Assembly: GCA_900541415.1 (NCBI GenBank)
Contig: UQJP01000024.1
Span: 7,295 to 71,294, forward strand
Length of the DNA: 64,000 nucleotides
Direction of reading: 5' to 3'
Source of the DNA: an uncultured Odoribacter sp.
GTDB lineage: Bacteria; Bacteroidota; Bacteroidia; Bacteroidales; Marinifilaceae
The notes under the pieces: generated by a model
What the model was told of the DNA's origin: nothing
Seen by the model: only the letters and a program-made list of their open reading frames with translations
Databases searched by the model: none
Shown here: positions 27,095 through 36,393 of the stretch, one piece after another
How positions within the stretch are numbered: the stretch's first letter is position 1
Layout of the letters: the number at the start of each line of letters is the position of its first letter
Made by a program: the position numbers and the translations under genes

Positions 27095-29647
27095 TTAATA
27101 TCTGCTTTGCAGAACTCCCGTTTCTACGACACTGGTATAAGGTGTGCTTCCGAATCCGTCTTTGAACGTGATGCGGTAGAACCTGGCTTCTTGCGGATCT
27201 TTTAACATAAATTCCTGAATGCTTCCTTCGTTATACATCACAAAGTTGCCGGCTTGCGTCCAGTTTTCCCCGTCGTCGCTCACTTCGAACTCGATGTGTT
27301 TGGCGATGTCGCGTCCTCTGGGGCGTACGAAAAATCCATCGATCCGGTTCTTTTTCTTCATGTCGATTTTTAGCCAGTGGGGATATTGAAATTTTTCTCC
27401 CGTGTATTGGCTGTGCCAGAAGGTGGAGGGATCGTTGTCGATGGCAAAACGGGCATATCCCGGCTCGTAGGGGCCGCTTTCCGGCTCTTCCGACGAGGCG
27501 GTGCAGGTCCAATCCTTCCGGTCGGGTTTGGTGTAATCCTCGTATTCCACCGCCTGCATGATGTCGTAGTACACAAAAAAAGGCTCTCCGTTCCGGATGA
27601 TGAAAGGCACTTCTTCGCGTCCCCGGCTGTGGTTGCGAAGCCAGTATAGCCGATCTGTCCGCAAATCCGGATAATCCAGATAATTGTATTGGCTATATGT
27701 GTTTGCCAGCGATTGCCAGCCGTTTTCCCACACCATGAGCTCGTAGTTTTCGTTCGGTTTCACGATGTTGTCGGCGTTTTTCGGAGCCATGCGCACTCTG
27801 GTGAGTATCTGCGGGGTATCGAGTTCGAACACGATCTGTTTCTTGCCGGACGAAGTCTGCATATTGCCGTCGTATTCCGCATCTTTCAGGTTTGCCGCAT
27901 TTTTCGGCAGCACTTTTACGAAATCCGCCGTGTTGATCTGTCGGTCTTCCGGCCTGAAAATTTCCAGCGGAGTGGGAGTGGCGGTGTTTTCGTATTGCCG
28001 GGATGCTTCTGTGAGATACTCCAATATGGCGAAATTCGCCGTCCGTTTTTCGGGGGCTTCGTAAATGTAGTATTTCCACGCTTTCCGGTTGTTGAGGGGA
28101 AATTCGTTCAGGTATGGGCCGGGGGCTTCCGTGATGGTGTAGAGTTCCCGTTTGTCCTTGCCTTCCGGGTTGTTACAGCCGTAGAATTTTCCGCCTATCA
28201 TATCCTGGGCCAGTTTCTTCATATTTTCTTTATAAGGAAATTTCCGGACGAGCCTGATGGTTGTTTTTTCACCCTGTTCCGGCGTGTAAAACTGGCTGAT
28301 GGGCTGTACCAGCAAGTCGAGGGCATCCGGGTTTCTCGGTATGTAGAGCGGTTCGCCGTGGAATTCCGGATTGCCTTCTGCATCGAGAGTTACCAGAAAA
28401 TAGAGCATATCTGAAACCACGTTTTCGAAATGAGCCCGCGTCCCGGTGGAATCGACCATTCCCCAGGTGATGGCCCGGTATCCCTGCGAATTGTTGGCGT
28501 AGCTGTAAAGCCAGGCCAGATTGTTGTCCGTTTTGTGTGACAGGGAGAGGGTAAGCGGGTACACCCTTTTGATGTATGAAGTGACATCTTTCGTGCAGGG
28601 ATCATAGAAACCGAGGGGTAGTTTTTCCGTTTCTTTTTTCAAGAACAGGGGACTGTCCTCCTGTGCCCCGAACAGGCTGCGGTAGATGTTGAATTTAATA
28701 TCCTCCCGGTAGCCCCAGTTTTTACCGCCCGGAAATCCGGCTTCTCCGTGGAAAGGATGCGGATTCATCAGAGAATCGAAGGTCACGATGTGGTGGTGTT
28801 GCCCTACAAATTCCCGGTTGCCGACATTGATGTCGATGGCCGTGGGAACGCCATAGGCACGCAGGATATTACATTCCAGTTCACATTGCTCCACGCATTC
28901 CAGTTCTTTTTTGAAAAACAGCTCATAGTAGCCTAAATTGCTTTTCACGGTCTTCGGGCCTAAAATCGTCCGCATGTTGCTCAGGTATACGTTATACCGG
29001 GTGATAACCGTTGCCATGCTGTGCGGGGACGCTTTATCCAGTTGTTTCCCCCATTGCCGGTAGGTTTCCGCTCCGTTCAGGGTGAGGCTGTTTGTCGATA
29101 AAGCCCGATAGGGCAACAGGTATTCGCAAAACTGATCGAATGTCAGGGAGCGGGCGAAAGGGGACGTTTCCCAGCGTTCGAAGGCGTTATCGATGTGTGC
29201 AATCAGGAAATCGGCATCTATGTTTTTCAGGTCGTCGAATTCGATTTTTTCCCTGACAGGCGACTGTATTTTCATTTGCCGGATTTCTTCCTGATAGGTT
29301 TTACCGAAAGCGGCTATCGAATCTTTGATTGTCTTTTTGTTGATCGCCGAATTGGGAACGTCGCCCATAACCGAGTAGTAAAAAGTATCGGCCCGTTCCA
29401 CCAGATCGGGAATTGTGGAGTCGGGGAATTTGATTTCCGAATCGTTTCCGTGCCATTTCATGTTATCGACCAGGAATAATGCCGCTTTATATTTTAATGA
29501 ATCGGCTTCCTGTTTCCGGTAGTGGCGCAGCACTTTTTTCAATTCCCATTTGTTTCTTCCGGCTATTTTTAACGACTCTTCCACCCCCTGCGGCAGCGGT
29601 GTGCAAGCGGTTAAAGCCAATAAGATCACTAAAATGTAATTTTTCAT
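27095..29647 (-). CDS. Transglutaminase-like lipoprotein with C-terminal F5/8 type C (discoidin) domain
   Basis: 850-aa lipoprotein (ILLALTACTPLP). The middle holds a transglutaminase/protease-like core: Cys in LECNILRAYGVPTAIDI with the following His in VGQHHHIVTFD. The C-terminal 140 residues match an F5/8 type C fold (RFAIDNDPSTFWHSQY, then WLKIDMKKKNRIDGFFVRP and FEVSDDGENWTQAGNF), usually carbohydrate binding. Thus a surface or periplasmic enzyme tethered to the membrane and binding glycans is likely (inference). It follows signal peptidase I by 64 bases on the same strand and may be the last gene of that cluster. Confidence 0.85.
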   Translation of the reverse strand: MKNYILVILLALTACTPLPQGVEESLKIAGRNKWELKKVLRHYRKQEADSLKYKAALFLVDNMKWHGNDSEIKFPDSTIPDLVERADTFYYSVMGDVPNSAINKKTIKDSIAAFGKTYQEEIRQMKIQSPVREKIEFDDLKNIDADFLIAHIDNAFERWETSPFARSLTFDQFCEYLLPYRALSTNSLTLNGAETYRQWGKQLDKASPHSMATVITRYNVYLSNMRTILGPKTVKSNLGYYELFFKKELECVEQCELECNILRAYGVPTAIDINVGNREFVGQHHHIVTFDSLMNPHPFHGEAGFPGGKNWGYREDIKFNIYRSLFGAQEDSPLFLKKETEKLPLGFYDPCTKDVTSYIKRVYPLTLSLSHKTDNNLAWLYSYANNSQGYRAITWGMVDSTGTRAHFENVVSDMLYFLVTLDAEGNPEFHGEPLYIPRNPDALDLLVQPISQFYTPEQGEKTTIRLVRKFPYKENMKKLAQDMIGGKFYGCNNPEGKDKRELYTITEAPGPYLNEFPLNNRKAWKYYIYEAPEKRTANFAILEYLTEASRQYENTATPTPLEIFRPEDRQINTADFVKVLPKNAANLKDAEYDGNMQTSSGKKQIVFELDTPQILTRVRMAPKNADNIVKPNENYELMVWENGWQSLANTYSQYNYLDYPDLRTDRLYWLRNHSRGREEVPFIIRNGEPFFVYYDIMQAVEYEDYTKPDRKDWTCTASSEEPESGPYEPGYARFAIDNDPSTFWHSQYTGEKFQYPHWLKIDMKKKNRIDGFFVRPRGRDIAKHIEFEVSDDGENWTQAGNFVMYNEGSIQEFMLKDPQEARFYRITFKDGFGSTPYTSVVETGVLQSRY

Positions 29648-29711
29648 TTTGTCGCTTATTAAATAGTTAAAAATGAACCGGATGGCAAAGTGGTGTTCAG
29701 GTGTCCGGCCT

Positions 29712-30575
29712 TTATCTTACTTTTTTTAAAAATCTGTTCCACCTATATTCCCCGGTTTCCTTGTTTTTGGCGCTCAAAATCCGCACGACCTTGCCTACCA
29801 GATATTTTTCGGGAACCATCCCGATGTAGCGGGAATCCTGCGAGTTGACCACATTGTCGCCCGCCATGAAATACCAGTTCTGGGTGAATGTATAGGAATC
29901 GAGGGGTTGTCCGTTCAGGCGTACCTGTCCTTTCCCGGTTTTGATATTTCCCCCGGTTTCATACGTGATCGCTTTCCGATAGAGGGTGATGTTGCTGGAG
30001 TCGATGGGGATTGTAATCCCTTTGCCGGGGATTAGCAGAGGCCCGAAGTCCTTAACATCCCATTTCGGATGGATGTGGGAGGGGGAGATCGTGTAGCGGT
30101 ATATTCCCTGAAAGCCCGGCCAGGAAGCCAGCATTTCCTGATTGTCCATATAGCCGAATCCTTTTTGTCCGTTCACCTCGTAGAATCCGTTCACAATGCG
30201 GAGGGAATCCCCCGGCAGGGCGATACACCGTTTCACATAGAAGGTGGATAAATTCATTTTAATGGTGTCGCGCTTTTTGTGGTAGGGGTAGTTGAAGACA
30301 ATCACATCGTTGTGCTTCACTTTGGAAAAACCTTTAATCCGGTAGGTCGGAGGCTCTTCGCCGTTGTCGAGGAATTTGAAGTTCTTATACATTCTCGCCC
30401 CATAGCATAATTTGTTCACCACAATGAAATCGCCCGGTTGTAAGGTGGGCTCCATAGAATCACTGGGGATGGAATAGAAATCCACCGCAAAGATCCGCAA
30501 AAGCAAGGCGATCACCAGGGAGAGCACAATGGCTATAAAATATTGCAATATGGTTTTTAGGATTTTTTTCAGCAT
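29712..30575 (-). CDS. lepB: Signal peptidase I
   Basis: Inner-membrane serine protease that removes signal peptides. One N-terminal transmembrane helix (about 9-31) is followed by the catalytic serine S40 in SIPSDSMEPTLQPGD and the general-base lysine in YVKRCIALPGDSL; the C-terminal box D is GDNVVNSQDSRYIGMV. At 287 aa it is close to the family norm. It sits in one minus-strand run with a thioredoxin-fold lipoprotein and an O-antigen-ligase-like protein (57- and 5-base spacings). Next to genes for exported NVEALA peptides it may be a dedicated processing enzyme; that is inference, since Bacteroidales commonly carry more than one copy. Confidence 0.94.
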   Translation of the reverse strand: MLKKILKTILQYFIAIVLSLVIALLLRIFAVDFYSIPSDSMEPTLQPGDFIVVNKLCYGARMYKNFKFLDNGEEPPTYRIKGFSKVKHNDVIVFNYPYHKKRDTIKMNLSTFYVKRCIALPGDSLRIVNGFYEVNGQKGFGYMDNQEMLASWPGFQGIYRYTISPSHIHPKWDVKDFGPLLIPGKGITIPIDSSNITLYRKAITYETGGNIKTGKGQVRLNGQPLDSYTFTQNWYFMAGDNVVNSQDSRYIGMVPEKYLVGKVVRILSAKNKETGEYRWNRFLKKVR

Positions 30576-30632
30576 CCGTTTATTTATTTATTCAAAAAGA
30601 ATATTTATTCAAAGAGAAATTTTCGGAACGGG

Positions 30633-31217
30633 TTACGGCTTTGTTTCCGCCTGTTTTCCGCTCCGGATGGTTTTTTTATACAAATTCCACAGGGTTTCGT
30701 TGCCGAGGGGACTGCCGATCAATAGCACCCGGTTGTTTTTATCGAGCAGGAAGGTTTGGAATCCCGGCACAATGGGAAAATGGTTTAAACTGTCTGCCTG
30801 CCCTGTGCGGTCATACAGCAAAGGGGTGTTGAAACGGTTGAGCTTTTGAATGTCTTCCAGTTGCTTGTAATTTTTAACCCAGGCGACAAATACCAGCGAT
30901 ACATCCAGATTCAGGCTATCTATCTCTTCTTTCAGCATTTGCCAGTCGAAAAGTTTCAGGCGGCATTCCGTGCAGCCATTCGTGTCGATAAAGTTCAATA
31001 TTTTATACTCCCGGCTGAATAGTTCGGGACAAACCGTATCCCGTCCGTAGAGTTTGAGTTCCGGGTTACTGGGGAAAAGGATTTCCTTTCCCTGCCATTC
31101 TTCTACCAGTTTGGTTAGCTGGCGTTTTTTATTGTTGCAGGCTGTGGCGAGCAAAAACAGGCATAATATTACAGCCGTTGCGCCAAAGGGGAAAATAGTC
31201 TTTTTTAATGGTTCCAT
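30633..31217 (-). CDS. Thioredoxin-fold lipoprotein
   Basis: 194-aa lipoprotein with lipobox LLATAC. The mature part has a thioredoxin-like layout: the candidate redox centre GCTEC around residue 78-84 is followed by a helix (RLKLFDWQMLKEEID), a beta strand (SLVFVAWV) and a cis-Pro region (IVPGFQTFLLDKNNRVLLIGSP). The CxxC is typical of TlpA/thiol-redox proteins in the periplasm. Its start is 5 bases from the end of the upstream O-antigen-ligase-like gene, so the two are tightly coupled. Acting on the cysteines of the NVEALA peptides nearby is a plausible but untested role. Confidence 0.8.
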   Translation of the reverse strand: MEPLKKTIFPFGATAVILCLFLLATACNNKKRQLTKLVEEWQGKEILFPSNPELKLYGRDTVCPELFSREYKILNFIDTNGCTECRLKLFDWQMLKEEIDSLNLDVSLVFVAWVKNYKQLEDIQKLNRFNTPLLYDRTGQADSLNHFPIVPGFQTFLLDKNNRVLLIGSPLGNETLWNLYKKTIRSGKQAETKP

Positions 31218-31222
31218 GATCT

Positions 31223-33097
31223 TTATGGGTTTATATCTAACGTGTTTTCTTTGCTTTTTAAAGAATCCGTAAGTTCCTGTTTCATTTCCCTGACGGCTTC
31301 GGACATCACTTTCGGCTCTTTGGCTATCAGTTGCCGGGCGGCTTCTAAGGCTTTTTCCGTCTGTCCGCTTTCAAAATACATTTTGGCTTTCAGGTAGTAA
31401 GGGTATAAGCGGTGGGGAACCATATAGGCGGCCTGCCGGAAAGCCTTTTCGGCCCGGTCGTATTGTTCCAGCGCCTGGTAATTTTTCCCCATGATATTAT
31501 AGAACATTGGATCACCGCTGTATTGGATTCCTTCCGATAGAATCCGGTTGCTTTCTTCGTATTTTCCCGTTTTGGAAAGGCATTGCCCGTATTCGAACAG
31601 GAACACGGGTTCTGTTTTCAATAAAGGATATAAGTCCCGGTAATTATTCACCGTTTCTTCAAAAATATTCATGTTGAAATAGGTTTTTTCCTCCGCCCAT
31701 CTCCGGTATGCTTCCTGCTTTTCTTTCCGGTCGCGCACAAGCCACGCGGAACACCCCAGCAACACGAGCAGCGTTCCCCGTACCACCCAGATGTTCAATG
31801 ACCGATGGCCGGAACTGTCCGGCAGGCGGTTCACAGCCAGGGCGAGCAGCAGGATTCCCAAAGTGCATAAGGGCATAATCCGGAAGGGATAGGAAAACAG
31901 GGCGAAGACCAGCAAAGCGGAGAGCGACCCGATCACGGCGTTCGTTCCCGGACGGGAGGAGCGTGCCGCCTGCCAGAATGCACTTCCCGCGATGGCCAGC
32001 AGGAGAAGTAAGCCCAATAGGCCGTATTCCACCCCGATCTGTAAATATTCGTTGAAGCCGTATTCCGGCGAGCCTGCTACCCATTCCTCCTGTTCAGAGC
32101 CTTCTCCGGAGGCGAAATATGCCGCCTGTGCCTGTCCGAAGATTCCGGCGAAACGTCCTCCGCCTGCTCCTGTCCAGGGATTTTCGGCTATGGCTTTGGC
32201 CGATATTTTCCACATCAGCATCCGTCCGTCGGCAGAGCCTTTTTTCAGCAGGTACATGCCCGTGCCCATTCCCGCGAGCAGCAATACGGCGATGCAGGCA
32301 TATATATACACCCGTTTGCGGTGTGCCTGGTAATATTGTCGCAGCTTTTCCAGAAGCCGGTAGTGTTGTCCCATAACCAGCCCGCAGCCCACACAAGAAG
32401 CTATCCAGGCACTCCGGCTCATCCCGGCAGGCAGAACGATGATAATGCCGCAGAAACTGAGGACGGAGATGCCGAATAGCAGATGGTGGATGGTTTTTTC
32501 TCCCGAACGCAGGATATTCCGCAATTGGCGGAAGTGAAAGCCGTTTACTTCCGGAGAGAGTTTCAGCATCCAGTATAGGGCAAGCGGCAGTATTACCGCT
32601 AAATAACCGGAATAAGGCCCCGGGTTGAAGAAAGAGCCTGTGAGTTTATAGATGGAGTGGTTGGAAGCGGCAAAACCGTATAGTTGCCGCAATCCGAGCC
32701 AACATTCTGCGATCCCTGCCGTTAAGATTACCAGGGAAGCGATCTTCAGAGCTTCCGGCGTGCGGTTATAAATTACCCGCAACGCCCAATAGCCGGAACT
32801 TAACAAGGCTAAGCGGGCGGGCGGCTGGTAACCGTCGGTGAGGCCGGAGATCATGCCGAGGATTGTAATCACCAGCATCCCATAATCGGGAAGGGCGCAG
32901 GTGAATTTTTCCCGGCTCATGCAACTGGCAATCAAAGCTATCCCCAGGCCTATTACGGCAATGAGCTGGTAGAAAAAGTATCCTGAAATAATCTGTCCGT
33001 TGGCCAACGACGGGTTATTGTAGAATAGCACCGAGCTGAACAAGACAGTTACCACACCAGTAAGAATGTAAGAAAGATAGCGTATGAACATATTCAT
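31223..33097 (-). CDS. O-antigen ligase/polymerase-like membrane protein with C-terminal TPRs
   Basis: 624 aa: about ten to twelve transmembrane helices (1-450) with the Wzy_C/O-antigen-ligase core in the large loop (ENPWTGAGGGRFAGIFGQAQ, then GSPEYGFNEYLQIGVEYGLLG), then a soluble C-terminal TPR region (about 480-620; YDRAEKAFRQAAYMVPHRLY and QTEKALEAARQLIAKEP). Such proteins join glycans to lipid or protein acceptors; TPR-tailed forms also act as protein O-glycosylation ligases in other bacteria. It heads the unit with thioredoxin-like and signal peptidase genes. The acceptor is unknown. Confidence 0.85.
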   Translation of the reverse strand: MNMFIRYLSYILTGVVTVLFSSVLFYNNPSLANGQIISGYFFYQLIAVIGLGIALIASCMSREKFTCALPDYGMLVITILGMISGLTDGYQPPARLALLSSGYWALRVIYNRTPEALKIASLVILTAGIAECWLGLRQLYGFAASNHSIYKLTGSFFNPGPYSGYLAVILPLALYWMLKLSPEVNGFHFRQLRNILRSGEKTIHHLLFGISVLSFCGIIIVLPAGMSRSAWIASCVGCGLVMGQHYRLLEKLRQYYQAHRKRVYIYACIAVLLLAGMGTGMYLLKKGSADGRMLMWKISAKAIAENPWTGAGGGRFAGIFGQAQAAYFASGEGSEQEEWVAGSPEYGFNEYLQIGVEYGLLGLLLLLAIAGSAFWQAARSSRPGTNAVIGSLSALLVFALFSYPFRIMPLCTLGILLLALAVNRLPDSSGHRSLNIWVVRGTLLVLLGCSAWLVRDRKEKQEAYRRWAEEKTYFNMNIFEETVNNYRDLYPLLKTEPVFLFEYGQCLSKTGKYEESNRILSEGIQYSGDPMFYNIMGKNYQALEQYDRAEKAFRQAAYMVPHRLYPYYLKAKMYFESGQTEKALEAARQLIAKEPKVMSEAVREMKQELTDSLKSKENTLDINP

Positions 33098-33505
33098 TTA
33101 TTCCCTTCACTTTTCAAAAGGCCTTGTTTAAAAGACCGATATAGAGTAATTGTGTGTAAATATATTATTTTATGTTTATTGTATTAACGTTTTTTGTTAT
33201 AAAATTTATGTAAACCGTTCTTTTTTTTGTCCGGAACGGTTGTCCTGTTTTTTATTTTCCTGACTTTTACTGCTTTAGTGCCCCTGTAAAAAGTTTAAAA
33301 TTTACAGGGGCAGCTGGAAAATTGGCGTTTTAGGTTCGATTATGTAGAATTCCGGCATAAAAGCATTTGTTCCCGGAAACAACCGGGTGGTTTTAGCAAG
33401 GCTCTACTTTTTTGATTCTATGGCGGTTTGTTTTTTCTTCGTTTTTCTTTTGCCGTTGGATTTTCCTGTATTCCTATTTATAGAAATACAGGTTCTTTCG
33501 GTGGT
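33098..33505. other. 408-base gap with a perfect stem-loop
   Basis: No gene. An 11-bp perfect stem, GCCCCTGTAAA (33280-33290) with TTTACAGGGGC (33301-33311) around an AT-rich 10-base loop, lies 195 bases after the propeller stop on the other side. Neither strand has a long T-run after it, so it is more a processing or attenuation element than a clean terminator. The promoter for the downstream ligase gene should lie in the AT-rich 33110-33240 part; I find no exact -33/-7 match. Confidence 0.55.
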
Positions 33506-34579
33506 TTAGCTTATGGCTGCCGTTACCAGTTCAGGCTCCATTGTTTCCGGGTTCAGGGCGATTCCGTAAATCTTTGTCCCGTCGGGGTCTAAACCATAGA
33601 TACGCAGGTTGCCTTTCACCCGGTAGGCTTTTACCGGATTGCCGTTCCAATCGAATTTACCGATATAGTCGATGATCTGTGTGCGATTGTTCAGCAGTTC
33701 GTCTTTTATATTGCTAAACCAGATGTGGTCGGCTGTGGTTTCGAGGTTGGAGAAGCCCATCTTGGATTCGGTTGTAAATCCTACCTGTAAGATGTTTTCA
33801 TTGCTGTGATTGGTGTATTTGGGCAGGTAGTAGATGTGGTTTACCAGTTGCTTCATCCCGTCGGGCGTGAGTTCGAATATTTCGAATTGCCCGGCTGTGC
33901 CGCCCACATTGCATAGCCTGTTTTCTGCCTGATTCAGAGCGATGTGGTATTGGTAAGCCATGGACTTGGTTTTATAATCTTCGTTTTGATGAAGCGGGTC
34001 GTGTGGGTATTCCGGGCTGAAAAAACGGGCATTTTTTCCATTGGCATCGAAACGTACCAACCTGCCCTCGGGGCTGACTCCTGTTCCGATGAGTTCACCC
34101 GACGATAGCCTTTGAAGCCGGCGGCAGTCCGTGTAGGATTGGGTGGGGAGTTCCAGGTTGATACATTCCTTGATGTAACCGGGTTGGCCTGTGATGAGGC
34201 TATCGATGGAAGCTACATACAGTTTTCGTAATTGCTGGTCGAGGAAGGTGAAGTCCCGCCCGTCTTTGCTTAAAGACACCGGGTGCAATAGCTCGCCCGG
34301 CCCTCTGCCTGACACCCCGAAGCGTTTGACCAGTTGCCCGGTGTGCTTGTCTATCAGGGCAAACCAATAGCCGTCTACGAGATCCTGAACGATGATGTGG
34401 TCGTCTAAGACCAGAATATCCCAGGGCTTACCTAAAAAAAGGTCGTTGCTGTCCTGTATGGGGGTTAGGGTCATGTCTTCCCGGACTTTGAACAAATCGG
34501 CAAAATCGATGTCCTTGCGTTTTTCCTGACAGCTTGAGAATAATATCGTAATGAGTGTGATAATGAGCGTATTTTTCAT
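33506..34579 (-). CDS. 6-bladed beta-propeller lipoprotein
   Basis: Lipoprotein (ILFSSC lipobox) of 357 aa with the repeats of the Bacteroidales 6-bladed beta-propeller group, including the hallmark VKRFGVSGRGPGELLHP in the first blade and ending YGLDPDGTKIYGIALNPE. I start it at the ATG at 34579, where a normal lipoprotein signal begins; the upstream TTG (34603) would lie inside a hairpin. It directly follows the NVEALA peptide gene (34635-34883). The function of the family is unknown; a ligand-binding or surface scaffold role for the partner peptide is inference. Confidence 0.85.
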   Translation of the reverse strand: MKNTLIITLITILFSSCQEKRKDIDFADLFKVREDMTLTPIQDSNDLFLGKPWDILVLDDHIIVQDLVDGYWFALIDKHTGQLVKRFGVSGRGPGELLHPVSLSKDGRDFTFLDQQLRKLYVASIDSLITGQPGYIKECINLELPTQSYTDCRRLQRLSSGELIGTGVSPEGRLVRFDANGKNARFFSPEYPHDPLHQNEDYKTKSMAYQYHIALNQAENRLCNVGGTAGQFEIFELTPDGMKQLVNHIYYLPKYTNHSNENILQVGFTTESKMGFSNLETTADHIWFSNIKDELLNNRTQIIDYIGKFDWNGNPVKAYRVKGNLRIYGLDPDGTKIYGIALNPETMEPELVTAAIS

Positions 34580-34594
34580 CGGAATGGTGTAAGA

Positions 34595-34624
34595 TTCCTG
34601 CAAATCACGATGGATTTGCAGGAA
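34595..34624 (-). other. Hairpin between NVEALA gene and propeller gene
   Basis: A perfect 12-bp stem (TTCCTGCAAATC at 34595-34606 with GATTTGCAGGAA at 34613-34624) separates the NVEALA peptide stop (34635) from the propeller ATG (34579). There is no T-run, so it probably stabilises or partly attenuates the transcript, giving more peptide than propeller. Interpretation is inference. Confidence 0.6.
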
Positions 34625-34634
34625 AGGTTAAACA

Positions 34635-34883
34635 TTAGCGTTCCTGGGCATACCCGTAGATGGTTTCATGCTTTGAAGCGTTCACCTGGCATACGTAATC
34701 GTGTGTGCAAAGACACCAGATCCAGCCTCCGTTGGGGCCATTTTCGGAAATGACCGTGCAGGCGAGAGCTTCCACGTTGTCTATCGACAGCTGTGCCTGA
34801 GAAGTGTGGTTTGTCTTCACAACATAGTTTACACTGACTGTCGAGAATGTAAGGATAAATAGAGCTATAATGTATTTTTTCAT
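34635..34883 (-). CDS. NVEALA-family exported peptide
   Basis: 82 aa. A basic start and hydrophobic helix (about 4-22) resemble a signal sequence; after a short polar stretch comes the family motif NVEALAC at about residues 36-42. The mature part is Cys-rich: one Cys in the motif itself, WCLC and one more near the C-terminus (four in total), suggesting disulfides or thiol chemistry. The NVEALA family is known from Bacteroidales and has no assigned function. It lies before the propeller gene on the same strand and behind one copy of a duplicated noncoding element (34946-35036). Confidence 0.85.
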   Translation of the reverse strand: MKKYIIALFILTFSTVSVNYVVKTNHTSQAQLSIDNVEALACTVISENGPNGGWIWCLCTHDYVCQVNASKHETIYGYAQER

Positions 34884-35193
34884 TTCGTTTTCGTTTTAAG
34901 TTTAACTTTTAGTTCAATAAATACCGTTCGGTTCTCTTTTTTAACTTACTTTGCACCTCTCTTTCTTTTTAGGGAAGGGGGTGAAGGCGGATGCCGTATG
35001 AGCCTGCTAAAGTCGTGCGGCCCGCCTCTTTTTTCCTTCCGTGTTTTACAAGTTCTGCTTTAACCGGGCGACCGGTCTTATTGGCGTGATTCGAACATTT
35101 TTTCTGGTTTTATATCCCCTTCCGTGGCGTCCGTCGGTGGCGGAACATCCGGCCTTTTCGAAAGACATCCGTCAGACGGGGTATTGTCCGGCT
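34884..35193. other. 310-base gap upstream of the NVEALA gene
   Basis: No protein gene seen. It carries copy 1 of the duplicated hairpin element (34946-35036, separate entry) and AT-rich leader sequence before the NVEALA ATG. The propeller gene at 35194-36300 ends at the other side. Confidence 0.6.
34946..35036 (+). ncRNA. Candidate small RNA/hairpin element, copy 1
   Basis: Starts with TTACTTTGCA, close to the -7 promoter pattern, then the conserved core CACCTCTCTTTCTT, then a two-part stem: GGCGG (34986-34990) with CCGCC (35022-35026) and, past an AT bulge, GCCG (34993-34996) with CGGC (35018-35021). A T-run follows (CTTTTTT). This looks like a plus-strand RNA with an intrinsic terminator, opposite to its neighbours. 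A second copy with the same plan but different stem sequence lies at 36665-36756. Read on the minus strand, both lie just upstream of small peptide genes. Confidence 0.5.
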
Positions 35194-36300
35194 TTATTTT
35201 AAATGATAGTTAATCAAAATATGTTTTCCTGCTTTTAAGTTGGCCTGAACTTCCGGCGGCAACTTCTTTATGGCTTCTGCCTCCTTTTCCCCATATGTGT
35301 CGGGAGAGGGGAGGCAGGCTGTGATCCGTCCTTCGTGGTAACAAATGGGGGTGAACATAAAGACCGGGCCTTTGGAGCGGTTTTGATATACTTCCTGGGT
35401 GACCGTGTTGTAAACGTAGTTTTCTACTTTGCCTTTATTGTATACATTCCCGATCAAATAGTGGGAAACGATTCCCGGCGTATTTAGCAGGTAGCGGTAG
35501 GAAATGGCTTTATCGGCCCGATCTTCCTGTTCTATGGGCAAACTTTCCTCCTGGAAATTCAGGGTGATGTGGTGCATAAATTCCGAGGTCTGGCCGTTGA
35601 AGACCGCCACCGAATCGGAATATAAAGTATGGTAAAGGATTACGGTGTCGGTTACCGTGAGAAAGTTTGTTTTTCCCAGATCGCTGCGGTTGCTGGCATT
35701 CACCGGAAAAAGCCGTTGTTGTACCTGAATGTTGGGATCTGTGATGATGATTTTATGAGTTTCGCCGTAAGGGTCGCTTTGCGGGAGAGGATGCCAGGAA
35801 AAGATGAAGTTTCCGTTGTTGCATACGGCAATATCCTGTGCGGGGAAAGGAAGGTCTTTCCGGGTGACGAAATTCCCTTTGGCATCGAGGATCACCAGCG
35901 TGTTTTGGTCATTGTCGAGCAGATAGATGTGATCCCGGCTGACGGTGAAATTGCGAATCGCAGACGGTTTGCCTGTAATGTCCGTTTTTCCCCCTGCATA
36001 GAACAGGAATTTGCCCGACAGGTCGTAGACAAATATCCGGTTTTGATTTTTGTAATCGAAGACGTAATATTTTTCGTTTTTTTCAATCACTTTGTCGATG
36101 TTCCGGGGAGTATCTCCCGGAGGATTTTCCAAAATGACGTATTCTATCGTATCGACGATAGAAAAGATGGATTTATTGCTATTGATTTTCCAGTCGAAAT
36201 GCTTGTGCATGCCTTTGTTATTCCCGTTGCGTTTAGGGAACAGAAAAAGGATGAAAAGCAAAATACAAAATAGGAATATAGCTAAAATAATGAATTTCAT
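35194..36300 (-). CDS. Membrane-anchored 6-bladed beta-propeller protein
   Basis: 368 aa with an uncleaved-looking N-terminal transmembrane helix (KFIILAIFLFCILLFILFLF) instead of a lipobox, then beta-propeller repeats (ENPPGDTPRNIDKVIE near the start, YYVFDYKNQNRIFVYDLSGKF, and IYLLDNDQNTLVILDAKGNF). It is about the same size as the other propellers in the cluster and divergent from them in sequence. On the minus strand it is preceded by a 52-codon peptide gene (36394-36552) and two hairpins, the same layout as NVEALA-propeller pairs. Function unknown. Confidence 0.85.
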   Translation of the reverse strand: MKFIILAIFLFCILLFILFLFPKRNGNNKGMHKHFDWKINSNKSIFSIVDTIEYVILENPPGDTPRNIDKVIEKNEKYYVFDYKNQNRIFVYDLSGKFLFYAGGKTDITGKPSAIRNFTVSRDHIYLLDNDQNTLVILDAKGNFVTRKDLPFPAQDIAVCNNGNFIFSWHPLPQSDPYGETHKIIITDPNIQVQQRLFPVNASNRSDLGKTNFLTVTDTVILYHTLYSDSVAVFNGQTSEFMHHITLNFQEESLPIEQEDRADKAISYRYLLNTPGIVSHYLIGNVYNKGKVENYVYNTVTQEVYQNRSKGPVFMFTPICYHEGRITACLPSPDTYGEKEAEAIKKLPPEVQANLKAGKHILINYHLK

Positions 36301-36326
36301 AAGATTTTAAATTTAGCCGATATAAT

Positions 36327-36375
36327 CCGGTCAGGGAATCCTGACCGGTAAAAGGGTTGCCAGAAGTGACAACCC
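36327..36375 (-). other. Two hairpins between the 52-aa peptide gene and the propeller gene
   Basis: CCGGTCAGG (36327-36335) pairs with CCTGACCGG (36340-36348) with a 4-base loop; GGGTTG (36354-36359) pairs with CAACCC (36370-36375). Read in the direction of the genes (minus) they come in tandem, the first followed by TTTTACC, a weak terminator-like end. They fit an attenuator or processing element between peptide and propeller. Confidence 0.6.
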
Positions 36376-36393
36376 GTATACACTATAAAATTG

